NCBI GenBank assembly: GCA_003169975.1
Contig: PNAA01000007.1
Location: 1 to 64,000 of the forward strand
Direction: 5' to 3'
DNA length: 64,000 nucleotides
Source: Spartobacteria bacterium
GTDB lineage: Bacteria; Verrucomicrobiota; Verrucomicrobiia; Chthoniobacterales; UBA10450
In this document: positions 19,758 through 27,466 of the stretch, piece after piece
How positions within the stretch are numbered: position 1 is the stretch's first letter
How the letters are laid out: the number at the start of each line of letters is the position of its first letter
Position numbers and translations under genes: made by a program
Notes under the pieces: generated by a model
Databases searched by the model: none
What the model was told of the DNA's origin: nothing
Seen by the model: the letters and a program-made list of their open reading frames with translations, nothing else

Positions 19758-19783
19758 CTTGCGAAGAACTGTGCGGTCCTTGC
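19758..19783 (-). promoter_or_regulatory. Island operator of the CBS-DUF2267/groEL operon
   Basis: On the minus strand: GCAAGGACCGCACAG, then TTCTTCGCAAG. It ends 59 bp before the ATG. The flank (GCGGAGCG) is also shared with the copy in front of the second CBS gene at 32306-32331, so these two promoters may have been duplicated together with their genes. Confidence 0.55.
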
Positions 19784-19836
19784 CGTCCACAGAAAGGGCG
19801 CGGAATGCAAGGCAAGCGCTGTCCCGCGCGACCGCT

Positions 19837-21094
19837 TTACAGATACGGACAATGAATGCCGAAGGCCGCAGACAGGGCGTGCGGGACAGGGATCAAAATT
19901 GCGGCGAGCAGAACGAACGCAAACCAGCCGAGCGCGCGTCGATGTCCACTTAATGGTGTGACGTCGTCGAGCGGCGGAACATCGCGCGTCCCGGCAACGA
20001 ACCAGACAATCCATGCCCAGAACATCAGTCCGGGCCAAACAAAAAGTGCGAGCGCGAACTACGTGATCAGTGCCCCAACGCCAATCGCATGACCCCGTCT
20101 TGGGCCGAACATTGCATGCGCCATATGTCCGCCGTCGAGTTGACCGATCGGCATCAAGTTCAGCGCGGTGACAACCAAACCGAGCCATCCGGCGAACGCC
20201 AGCGGATGCAAGATCAGTTGCTGCCCTTCGATGACGGTCGCGCCCAAAGCGACCTTCGTCAGAATGGCGAGGAGAAGTGATGAACCGACCTGGACGCCCG
20301 TGTGCAACATGTCGGGAGGAACGTCGCCGGCGATGAGATGGGAGTAGCGGAGTCCGATGATCAAGGCCGGGATCGCAAACACCAAACCCGCGAGTGGACC
20401 GGTGACGGCGACATCAAAACTCGCGCGTCGATCAGGCGCCAACGATTTGAGTTTGATAAACGCACCGAAAGTACCGAGCCCGAAAGGCACAGGAATAAAA
20501 TACGGCGGCGTGACACGGATGCGGTGGCGCCTCGCGGTGAAATAGTGTCCAAGCTCGTGCGCGCCGAGAATCAACATCAGACCGGCGCTGTAGGGCAAAC
20601 CGATGGCGAATCTGTTGGGGCTCCTGAAGCAAATTCACCCCTGCCTGCAACGCACCGGCCCAAGTCGTCGTGACAAGCGTAAGAATAACGAGGACGGAAT
20701 GTAACGCCCAGTTCGGCCGTTCGGCTACCGTTGGCGGCCAGGCGAGTTCTTCAATTCCCCGCAGCAATGCGATTTTGACGCGGCCGTGGCGATCGCCTTC
20801 CTGCAGAAGCGGCGTAAATTTCTCGCCCGCAAATGCGCGGTTAATTTCCCCGCGTGCGGTTTGCGTATCGGTGCGCAGATTGCCTTCAAACGTCACACTG
20901 CCGTCGCGCACCTGATATCCCGCGACCGCCAATACGGGAAGAAGTCGTTGTTGAAAATCGGCCAGCATTTCCGCGCTGATGAGCGATCTCGGCGAAAGAA
21001 CGTCCGAGGCGGTTCTTCGTTGTCTCGCGCGGTGCAGGTGGCCGATCACGATGAACAAAAGCGCCAGAAGAAGCCAGATTAGTACGATGTCCAT
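19837..21094 (-). pseudogene. Site-2 protease (M50) with one frameshift and one amber codon
   Basis: An intramembrane metalloprotease of about 415 residues if repaired. The N-terminal membrane helix and a soluble domain (RDGSVTFEGNLRTDTQTARG) are in one frame; after a run of four C (20617-20620 on the plus strand) the frame changes to LPYSAGLMLILGAHELGHYF, with the HExxH zinc site, and LNLMPIGQLDGGH, with the zinc-binding Asp. TAG at 20059-20061 interrupts before the final helices (FWAWIVWFVAGTRD, WFAFVLLAAILIPVPHALSA). All catalytic residues survive, so decay is recent or one error is technical. Confidence 0.75.
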
Positions 21095-21228
21095 CGGTGC
21101 AATGGTTGAGGTGAATTGATCGCACGGCAGAATGGTCGAGAATCACTGCTCGCGCTTTTCATTGTTTTGCCAGATACTCCCTTTCTTGTCATTCGACCGT
21201 CAACGAAAGGCCGGCAAGCCGTTGCCCC

Positions 21229-21254
21229 GCAAGATTTGCACGGCAATTGGCAAT
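21229..21254 (+). promoter_or_regulatory. Island operator of the receiver-domain gene
   Basis: GCAAGATTTGCACGG, then CAATTGGCAAT; both GCAA blocks are intact. It ends 42 bp before the ATG at 21297. It is followed by GCAGCTAGAAA, similar to the bases following the copy at 10340 (GCAGCTAGCGA), which could be a shared -10 region. Confidence 0.5.
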
Positions 21255-21296
21255 CGCGGCGCAGCTAGAAACAACTCTGCGTCGTAAACAGTCGGC

Positions 21297-21737
21297 ATGA
21301 AAACAAACATTCTTCTCGTGGCTAATGGCGATATAGAATCAGATCTCAATGTCATCGATGCAGCAGCTCGAACCGCTCACGGAGTTCGCCGGGCGAGCGC
21401 TCGCAGTCGTCCCTCTCAAATTTTGCGGAGAGGATTCGCGGATTCCGACGCCGTTATTATCGATCTCGACAACGATGGTCAGCCGCTTGGCATCGTGGAG
21501 GCAATTGGCGGCAACGAAAATGCGCCGCCGGTGATTGTGCTGGCCAACCCGGAGATGGCGCCGAAAGCATACCGGCATGGAGCGACAGTTTGTCTGATCA
21601 AACCATTCACCGCCGGCGAACTTGCCTCTGTCGTCAACAACCTTTGCCCGCACGAGCATCCATTCGGCATCGAACATCCAGTTGAGGCGATCTCGATCGC
21701 CACCCCGCGATCCGCTCTGCGTCAAGCGCCGGACTAA
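21297..21737 (+). CDS. Receiver-like (CheY-fold) protein without output domain
   Basis: 146 residues: MKTNILLVANGDIE, VIIDLDNDG (Asp at the phosphorylation position), PPVIVLANPEM and CLIKPFTAGEL with the conserved Lys-Pro. The first acidic pocket residues are weak (VANGD), so phosphorylation is uncertain. No DNA-binding domain follows, so it cannot be the operator-binding regulator itself. It is a monocistronic unit under the island operator. Confidence 0.7.
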   Translation: MKTNILLVANGDIESDLNVIDAAARTAHGVRRASARSRPSQILRRGFADSDAVIIDLDNDGQPLGIVEAIGGNENAPPVIVLANPEMAPKAYRHGATVCLIKPFTAGELASVVNNLCPHEHPFGIEHPVEAISIATPRSALRQAPD

Positions 21738-22108
21738 CGAGTCATGATCTCAGTGCGTCATTGGACCCATGAGTGCCGACGTAAATCGATTTTTAAACAC
21801 AATCTGAGAGCGCCTCCCCATGGTTGCGAATAGCACGAAGGTTTCGACGAAACGGCAGGAGCGCTCAGGCAGGAGCGCTCATTAGGTTCCTCGAATCGCC
21901 ATCATACGCACATCGCCTGCTAGGGAGTGCGCTCGATTCAGATACACATCTCGTGGGTCTTCAGCGCTTCGCCGTTCGTCTTCAAAGTGTTCTCGACACG
22001 GTGCGAGCCGTCCTGCGGCGTCTGGCGGAAAAGCAACCAAACTCCCGAATCGCCGGCTCCTCCGCATACGCCGACTCCACGTCTTCGGTCTGATTTCTCG
22101 CCGCAGCC
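21738..22108. other. Intergenic region, possible short minus-strand frame
   Basis: A minus-strand frame ending at 21938 reads GSHRVENTLKTNGEALKTHE and is preceded by SGVWLLFRQTPQDG. It has coding character but no ATG, GTG or TTG start before its upstream stop, and I do not recognise it. Otherwise the region holds the upstream part of the promoter of the next gene. Confidence 0.25.
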
Positions 22109-22134
22109 GCAAGATTTGAGCAGACTCTCGCAAA
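22109..22134 (+). promoter_or_regulatory. Island operator of the DUF2934-like gene
   Basis: GCAAGATTTGAGCAG, then ACTCTCGCAAA. Nearly the same as the hsp20 copy over the whole 26 bp and also in the following bases (GATGA near position 30). It ends 68 bp before the ATG. Confidence 0.6.
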
Positions 22135-22202
22135 TGCCGATGAGCGTCTATCTGCGAGCCCGACCAGAATGCAGCAAATAGAAAGAAAAACTCAGAAACC
22201 AA

Positions 22203-22640
22203 ATGGGTGGCACGACGCCGACTAACACCATTAACAATAATCCTCTGAACAAAGGTATTTTAACTAAAAACGCGACCGGCATTGGCACGGTGACTCCACA
22301 AATGGTGGCGGCGCGTGCGCGTGAATTAGCAGTTATCGCGGGCCGTGTTTCTCCTCAACCGTCCCAGGCTGACTATGATCAGGCCAAACGTGAACTCACC
22401 GGCGGATCGGAAATGGATCTTCTGGATACCGTATTGGACGCGATACCCGAAGCAGAAGGTTGGGATCCCGTGCGAGGCTCGAAAGGACACTACACGCCGG
22501 ACTCGTTAGGCGAAGACGAGGATAGCGAAGGACGGAGTGAAAGTGCGCAGCTTGTCGAAGAAGGAGTCAAAGAAGCGGAGCACGATCAGATGCTTCAGGC
22601 AGCCCTGGCAGCTCAGAAAAGGGACCGACGCGAATCGTGA
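22203..22640 (+). CDS. Stress protein with DUF2934-like helix
   Basis: 145 residues. A segment at about 35-70 (MVAARARELAVIAGRVSPQP, YDQAKRELTGG) resembles the DUF2934 helical motif; the rest is acidic and low-complexity (GEDEDSEGRSESAQLVEEGV). No signal peptide or membrane segment. It is probably a small cytoplasmic stress protein. It converges with the flippase-like gene with 16 bp between the stops. One GCCTAACGA copy lies inside it at 22503-22511. Confidence 0.6.
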   Translation: MGGTTPTNTINNNPLNKGILTKNATGIGTVTPQMVAARARELAVIAGRVSPQPSQADYDQAKRELTGGSEMDLLDTVLDAIPEAEGWDPVRGSKGHYTPDSLGEDEDSEGRSESAQLVEEGVKEAEHDQMLQAALAAQKRDRRES

Positions 22641-22656
22641 GCTGGGCGTCTCGCCG

Positions 22657-23691
22657 TCATGTCGTCTTTCTTACCTCCCGCGAGAAGACGAGACCTGGCA
22701 CCATCGGCAGCCAGAAACTGAGCCCTCGGAACAACAGCGTGCCGGCCAGGGCCACCGGGACCGAAACCCCCGCGAGCTTTAACGTCACGACCGACGCTGC
22801 TTCGAACACACCCAGGCCTCCCGGGATGATGCCGATGGTCCGAAGCAGGCTGGAAACCATGAAGCTCGCGAACACGCCAGCAGGGGATGCCACCTCGCCA
22901 AGCGAGCGAATGAGCAGCCAGACCGTGGCCGCGTCGAGCAGCACAATGGCGAGCTGGAACAAGCCGCTCTTGAAGATGAGAACGAGGCTATGAGCGAGCG
23001 TTGGGTCCGCTTCGCAGAGAAGTGAAAGCGCCTTCCTAAGCGGCGGAATGCGTTTAAGCTACTTTGGGCCCCCGCTGTTTCGCCCTGAGAGGAACAGGGC
23101 GGCCGCGATCAGCGCGACGCTGCATAGCATGAAGAAAATCGCGGCTGCAATGGTGGGCAGGTTAGTGCGACCTCCCGCCAGCGTGATAGCCAGCGCGAGA
23201 GCGAGGGTCAGCACGTAGGCAGCCTAGCTCGAGACGATGTTTACCACGACCGATGCCATGACGACGGCGCGCGAGACCCCTCGCTGCTCGAGCGCCCTGG
23301 CGACCACGACTGTCCCGCTGATGCCAGCAGATGGGACAGCTTGATCGATGAACAGCTTGGCGAGACTGAGCCTGAAGGCTGCCGTCCACGGCACAGCCAC
23401 TCCCGCGATCCTAGTTACGACGCGCCAGGCTTCACCCTGTGCCAGGTAGGTTCCGGCTTGCAGAACAATCGCGATCCCCAGCCACCATGGCTGGGCTCTC
23501 TGAGCGATGCGAACAAGCTCTTGCTCCTCCGAAAAATGAAACCCGGCGAGGATGACCGCGACCAGCATCGCAAAGCCGAAGATCCAAGAGAACCAGCGGG
23601 CAGCACGACGGGCGGTGCGGCGCTCGATCGCGCCATCGCCGTCCAGTACGTCATCTCGCATTGCGTCAGTTCGAGAAGGCTCGCCTTGCAA
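22657..23691 (-). pseudogene. Lysylphosphatidylglycerol-synthase-type membrane protein with two in-frame ambers
   Basis: About 345 codons in a single frame, read from MQGEPSRTDA: six to eight hydrophobic segments and the family patterns GTYLAQGEAWRVVTRIAGV, FIDQAVPSAGISGTVVVARA, ASFMVSSLLRTIGIIPGGLG and FEAASVVTLKLAGVSVPVAL. This is the AglD/UPF0104 flippase-like family. Two TAG codons (23224-23226 and 23059-23061) interrupt it, with no frame change. Downstream of the nitroreductase gene by 9 bp, so formerly the second gene of that unit. Confidence 0.7.
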
Positions 23692-23700
23692 CGGGCAGGC

Positions 23701-24303
23701 TCACTTCCAAGCCAGCACCTGTGCGGGCTTGCGGGGTGAAGCGGCTGTTGCGTCGGCCGGCACGCCCACGATGATCGGTGCGACCGCAGTCATCTCCGCG
23801 GGAATTCCGAGACGCGTCTTCAACTCCGGCGTATTGAGCGCGTCGACCGCGAACCCGATCACGCAGGTGCCGAGTCCAAGTGCGCACGCGGCGAGCATGA
23901 GGTTTTCGGCCGCGAGCCAACAATCCGCGACAGCGAATGGACTCGCGAGATTGCCGCAGATAACGATCAGCGAGCTGGCGTCGTAGAAAATGTTAAATTC
24001 GGGCTGCCGAACCATCTCAAGCAAACGGCTCGTGTCGTTGGGCTCCTGAAGGCCTTTCTTCACGACGATGTCCTTCGCAACGTCCGAGATCTGCCGAAGC
24101 AGTTTCATATCCCGCACCACAGCGAAAGCCCAAGGCTCCGCATGGATCGCGGTCGGAGCGCGCACGGCGGCATCCAGCAATGCCTGGACCGTCGCTCGGT
24201 CGAGTTTGGCAGGCGTGTAGCGACGGACAGAGCAACGCGTGTTGATGACGTCAAGTGCACTCAACGGTCTGCTGGAAGGTTTGATTTCAGGTGATGAGTT
24301 CAT
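23701..24303 (-). CDS. Nitroreductase-family flavoprotein
   Basis: 200 residues, FMN- and NAD(P)H-dependent family. Seen: VINTRCSVRRYTPAKLDRAT (FMN phosphate-binding RSxRxF-like), AVRAPTAIHAEPWAFAVVRD, a central NIFYDASSLIVICGN strand and the final helix AAENLMLAACALGLGTCVIG. Full length and intact. M. tuberculosis acg (Rv2032), next to hspX, belongs to the same broad family. No clear island operator upstream, only a weak GCAAATCTTT. Confidence 0.87.
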   Translation of the reverse strand: MNSSPEIKPSSRPLSALDVINTRCSVRRYTPAKLDRATVQALLDAAVRAPTAIHAEPWAFAVVRDMKLLRQISDVAKDIVVKKGLQEPNDTSRLLEMVRQPEFNIFYDASSLIVICGNLASPFAVADCWLAAENLMLAACALGLGTCVIGFAVDALNTPELKTRLGIPAEMTAVAPIIVGVPADATAASPRKPAQVLAWK

Positions 24304-24431
24304 GAACCTAGCGGTGGGTTCGAGAAAATGAGAACGCTGATCGGCTCAAAGGCGTCGCAAAGGAAGGTGAAAGATTTGCCGAAGACAACGCCCTGCAGTT
24401 AGGAAGACTTTCTTTCTATTGGCATGTATTG

Positions 24432-25277
24432 CTATTGCGTGAATCCCATAGACGCTAACGTTCGATGATCGATTCCACCCGTAACCGGCAGACCCCGCTC
24501 CCGCTGGTAGTTTTCGATCGCCTCCTGAGTAGCCGGTCCTAATACGCCATCGATCCCGCCCTGATAATAACCAAGCCGTTGCAAAGCACCTTGCACATCG
24601 GCAACTACTTGGTCCGGAGGTAGCCCGTCGTAGCCATAGATCGGACCATCGTAGGCATAGTATGAATAGTAAGGGTCGTAACCCCACGCCGGGAACCACC
24701 AACCATCTTCCCAGCCCCAATAGCTCCCATCGAAAAACACAATCGCTACACAATGATGCCGCCACCAGCCGTGATCATGATGGTGACTCTTGTGTTCGCG
24801 ATGCTCTTCGTTAGCCTGGGCAGAGTTGTCACGTTTGCCTCCCCAATTGCGCAATTTCAACGCCGTCTGGGGATCAAGTCTGCTTTTACCCGTCTGCTTG
24901 TTGTGCAACCAGCCGGCTGAGCGTTGGTTGGGCTGCTTGCCGGTCGTGACATTCGGTCGCGTAGATGTTCCTGTTGAAGCATACCTATTGGGCTGCTTGC
25001 CGGTTGTGACATTCGGTCGCGCAGATGTCCGCGTTGAAGGATACCGAGTAAATCCCGCTCTTGGAAAGACGCCGTAAGGCCTCCCGACGAAGTGTTCCGC
25101 ACCTACGCCGGGAAAACGCGGCGCTGTTGGTGTATAGACGCGTCCTCCACCTGCCCCTGCAGTGCTTGGACTCCCGGCAAATCCCCCCCCGTGCCCGACA
25201 TGGCCGGCGGCAAATGCGCCATTAACAACGGCGAAGACGGTGCCGGCAGCAGAGATTCCGATTAATAATTTGTTCAT
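24432..25277 (-). CDS. Secreted peptidoglycan-binding protein
   Basis: 281 residues. A signal peptide (MNKLLIGISAAGTVFAVVNG, cleavage near AFAAGH), a Gly/Pro/Thr-rich region with a repeated 20-residue unit (TRPNVTTGKQPN), a His/Trp/Tyr-rich middle (HHHDHGWWRHHC; YDPYYSYYAYDGP) and a C-terminal PG_binding_1 domain (VQGALQRLGYYQGGIDGVLG, ATQEAIENYQRERGLPVTGG). It is likely periplasmic and attached to peptidoglycan. A long hydrophilic linker of this kind is common in Verrucomicrobia surface proteins. Confidence 0.8.
   Translation of the reverse strand: MNKLLIGISAAGTVFAVVNGAFAAGHVGHGGGFAGSPSTAGAGGGRVYTPTAPRFPGVGAEHFVGRPYGVFPRAGFTRYPSTRTSARPNVTTGKQPNRYASTGTSTRPNVTTGKQPNQRSAGWLHNKQTGKSRLDPQTALKLRNWGGKRDNSAQANEEHREHKSHHHDHGWWRHHCVAIVFFDGSYWGWEDGWWFPAWGYDPYYSYYAYDGPIYGYDGLPPDQVVADVQGALQRLGYYQGGIDGVLGPATQEAIENYQRERGLPVTGGIDHRTLASMGFTQ
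24928..25047. repeat. Two tandem 60-bp units inside the peptidoglycan-binding protein gene
   Basis: Units 24928-24987 and 24988-25047 both begin TTGGGCTGCTTGCCGGT and encode the TRPNVTTGKQPN segment; they differ at a handful of positions. The unit is 20 codons, so copy changes keep the frame and would only lengthen or shorten the linker. Confidence 0.85.
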
Positions 25278-25344
25278 TATAAATATTCTTTCAGGTCTGA
25301 TTTTGATTTCGTGATTGGTTTTTTTCTACATGCCCACAGCTACA

Positions 25345-25884
25345 GTCAGCAGATCCCACCCGTAGAATCCGCACTTCTTGTTTTCGACGGGCTGCTCGTC
25401 GTTGTGTTCACGCAGCCAGCCGATGAAATCGAGCACCGGTGTTGCCGCGAGACGCAAGAACGATAAGATCTGCATTCAGTTCCCGGGCAAGCTCACAGAT
25501 TCCCTGATAGGGCCGCCCGGTTCGGATGTGGCAATTCTCCGGCCAAAACCGCGGCGGTCGCTCTTGTTCCATTCCGCCTAGCTTTTCGCGCAGGAAAGTA
25601 ACCGATTCGGCGCACTCACGCATGAGGTGTCCGGCTCCCGGCACAGCGGGAGTTTCGTCCGGCACCTCGGCGTGCATCAGATGAACCTGCGCATTGAATT
25701 GCCTCGCGAGCTCATTGGCATAATCGAGCGCTTGCATGGCCGCGCGCGAAAAATCGAGGGGGACAAGAATGCACTTAATGTCGATTTCAGGCTGAACGCT
25801 GAAATTTGTTGAGGCGCCTGGCGTCCCGCGATGGTCCGGAGAAATTGTCTGGCGCTCGCTTTCTTCGGCGGTTGCTTTCATCAA
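25345..25884 (-). pseudogene. Universal stress protein truncated into an erythromycin esterase fragment
   Basis: From MMKATAEESE the frame gives one UspA domain (IKCILVPLDFSRAAMQALDY, CHIRTGRPYQGICELARELN, DLIVLASRGNTG) that breaks off before its last helix at about 25434. The DNA then continues, in another frame, as an internal piece of an erythromycin esterase (VLDFIGWLREHNDEQP, then KKCGFYGWDLL), closely matching the intact gene at about 14285-14370. A deletion between two stress genes explains it. The USP part might still be expressed with the extra tail ARFHRLAA. Confidence 0.75.
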
Positions 25885-25923
25885 AACAAATTACCGGTGC
25901 GGGCCGAGCGCCTCTCCGCATCT

Positions 25924-25949
25924 CTTGGCAAAGAGTCACCATTTCTTGC
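25924..25949 (-). promoter_or_regulatory. Island operator (variant) of the truncated usp gene
   Basis: Minus strand: GCAAGAAATGGTGACTC and then TTTGCCAAG; the right block is CCAA. Its left half is almost identical to the other USP site at 7677-7702 (GCAAGAAATGG, then GACT), so the USP promoters form a subtype. It lies 39 bp before the ATG. Confidence 0.4.
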
Positions 25950-26029
25950 AGCGAAGGAAAGAGGCGCATGAATCGGGATTCCTAATTCGGACCGAAGTGC
26001 TCAGGCGGCAACTGGCGCGCCGCGGTGGA

Positions 26030-26934
26030 TCATCGCGAGCTGGTAGCGCTCAGACCGTAATAGCCCTCGCACTCGGCTTCCCGCCCGGCGACGATACGCT
26101 GCCCTTGCAGCCGACCGAACTCCGAAGTGATCACGGTGAAGCGGTGTTCGGCTTCGTCGTTGTCGCAAAACAGCACGACCCAATCGCGCGACTTCCCGAG
26201 CTCGTGCGCATGCGCCGTGTTCGAGAACAACGCGGTGTAATGGCGCTGATGGCGCGTCGTGTGCAGGACCGGGAGCCAGGCTTCGCGCGCAGAATTGAAT
26301 CGGCGCGGTGTGATTTTCTTCAGCACACCCGCGGCGGCTTTCTCACGGTATTCGCGATCGACATCGAGCACTTCGGCAACGGACGGCTGGCGCGAGCGCC
26401 GCGGCGACGTTGTTTGTCGGCGGATGCACCCGAGGCGTTGCGCGAGTGAATCGCGAATGCCGGCGAGACGCTTCGCCCCAATGCCGGAGAAGTTTCCAGA
26501 CGGCCATCGTGAGCCGCTACTTCAAATTCCTCGAGCGTCTCGATCCCTAATTCCTCATGCAGACGTCGCGCGAGCGTCTGGCCGACTCCAGGCACGGACG
26601 CGAGGACCGACACCGGCTCGCTTTCACCGCGAAGTCGATCGAGCATCGCGAGCCGGCCATGGAGAAGGATGTCGCGAATCGCGCGGGCGATGCTTGGCCC
26701 GACACCTTCGATCTCTTCGAGCCCTTCCATTCCATTTTCGGCGAAGATTTCCGCAATTGAATACGGCAGACGACGAATAGCGTTGGCCGCATTGCGATAA
26801 GCCTGCACGCGGAAGCGGTTTACTCCTTGCTCGGCAAAAATCTGCACGACCTCGTCGAGGCGCGCTGCGACTTCGCGGTTCGGACTTGGATTTACCGCCG
26901 GTGACGAATCGTTAGGCGTGAGAGTCGCTTTCAT
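26030..26934 (-). pseudogene. PolX-like helix-hairpin-helix protein, frameshifted
   Basis: Repaired length about 300 residues. The first frame (MKATLTPNDS) carries the N-terminal DNA polymerase beta-like region (FRVQAYRNAANAIRRLPYSI, IEGVGPSIARAIRDIL, VPGVGQTLARRLHEELG), three HhH-type turns. Near 26499 a one-base loss shifts the frame to FSGIGAKRLAGIRDSLAQRL, then VLDVDREYREKAAAGVLKKI and a C-terminal domain ending VAGREAECEGYY. No polymerase catalytic Asp pair is seen, so it would be a DNA-binding protein rather than a polymerase. Start and the stop of the upstream fragment overlap as ATGA. Confidence 0.65.
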
Positions 26935-27071
26935 TTCCCGCTCGCTTCTTCGATTCGCGCGGAGAGATAGCTCACCATCTCGCCTAACGCCGCAGCTTTC
27001 TCGGCGATCGCGCCGAAAGAGATCCAATTCGAGAAGGAGCTGCCGAAAACACACAGCGGCAAAGTGATGCG
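26931..27071 (-). pseudogene. C-terminal fragment of an unidentified gene
   Basis: A 46-codon frame reads FGSSFSNWISFGAIAEKAAA, then LGEMVSYLSARIEEASGK, ending in TGA that overlaps the PolX-like ATG. It looks like a real protein end (amphipathic C-terminal helix) but has no start and follows directly on the truncated acyl-CoA synthetase. Family not recognised. Confidence 0.3.
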
Positions 27072-27382
27072 GCGACGCGATTATTTTTTCCCACGCCAAC
27101 TCCTCGCGAGACACTCGCGAACCGGCTCGTCTCTGCGGCGAGCTCAGCGTACGAGATATCCCGCCGCGTCCCGGCCTTACTTAACCAGCGAAGGGCAATA
27201 TGATCTCGCAACGCGCCTTCTGCGTGGCGATCGATGGTGACAGCAATATTCGCGTTGCCCGCGCCGTTCAGTTCCGCGCGGACCGCGGCCCACTTAAATT
27301 CGGCACAAACGCGGCCATAGTCGTCCAGGTTCGACCGGAGTGAACCGGCGTGAAAATGCTTGTGGATCGGTTTCCAGTTCAT
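27072..27382 (-). pseudogene. acsA: AMP-forming acetyl-CoA synthetase, N-terminal fragment
   Basis: The frame from MNWKPIHKHFHAGSLRSNLD to IALRWLSKAGTRRDISYAEL and AAETSRFA is the beginning of AMP-forming acetyl-CoA synthetases (about 100 of 570-650 residues). It breaks into the unidentified fragment downstream. Probably a deletion remnant. It lies 84 bp after the formate dehydrogenase large-subunit gene. Confidence 0.6.
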
Positions 27383-27466
27383 TGCGCGTCCTGCCCCCCC
27401 AGGATGCCCGACCGCGACGCGCCGGCTTCCCGTTGCTTGCTAAAGACAGCTCGTTTCTTGTGCGGA

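Noticed and set aside
20059-23226. Genome-wide reassignment of TAG
   Set aside because: Intact genes such as hsp20 and the amylase end in TAG followed by unrelated sequence, so TAG is a normal stop; only local suppression remains possible.
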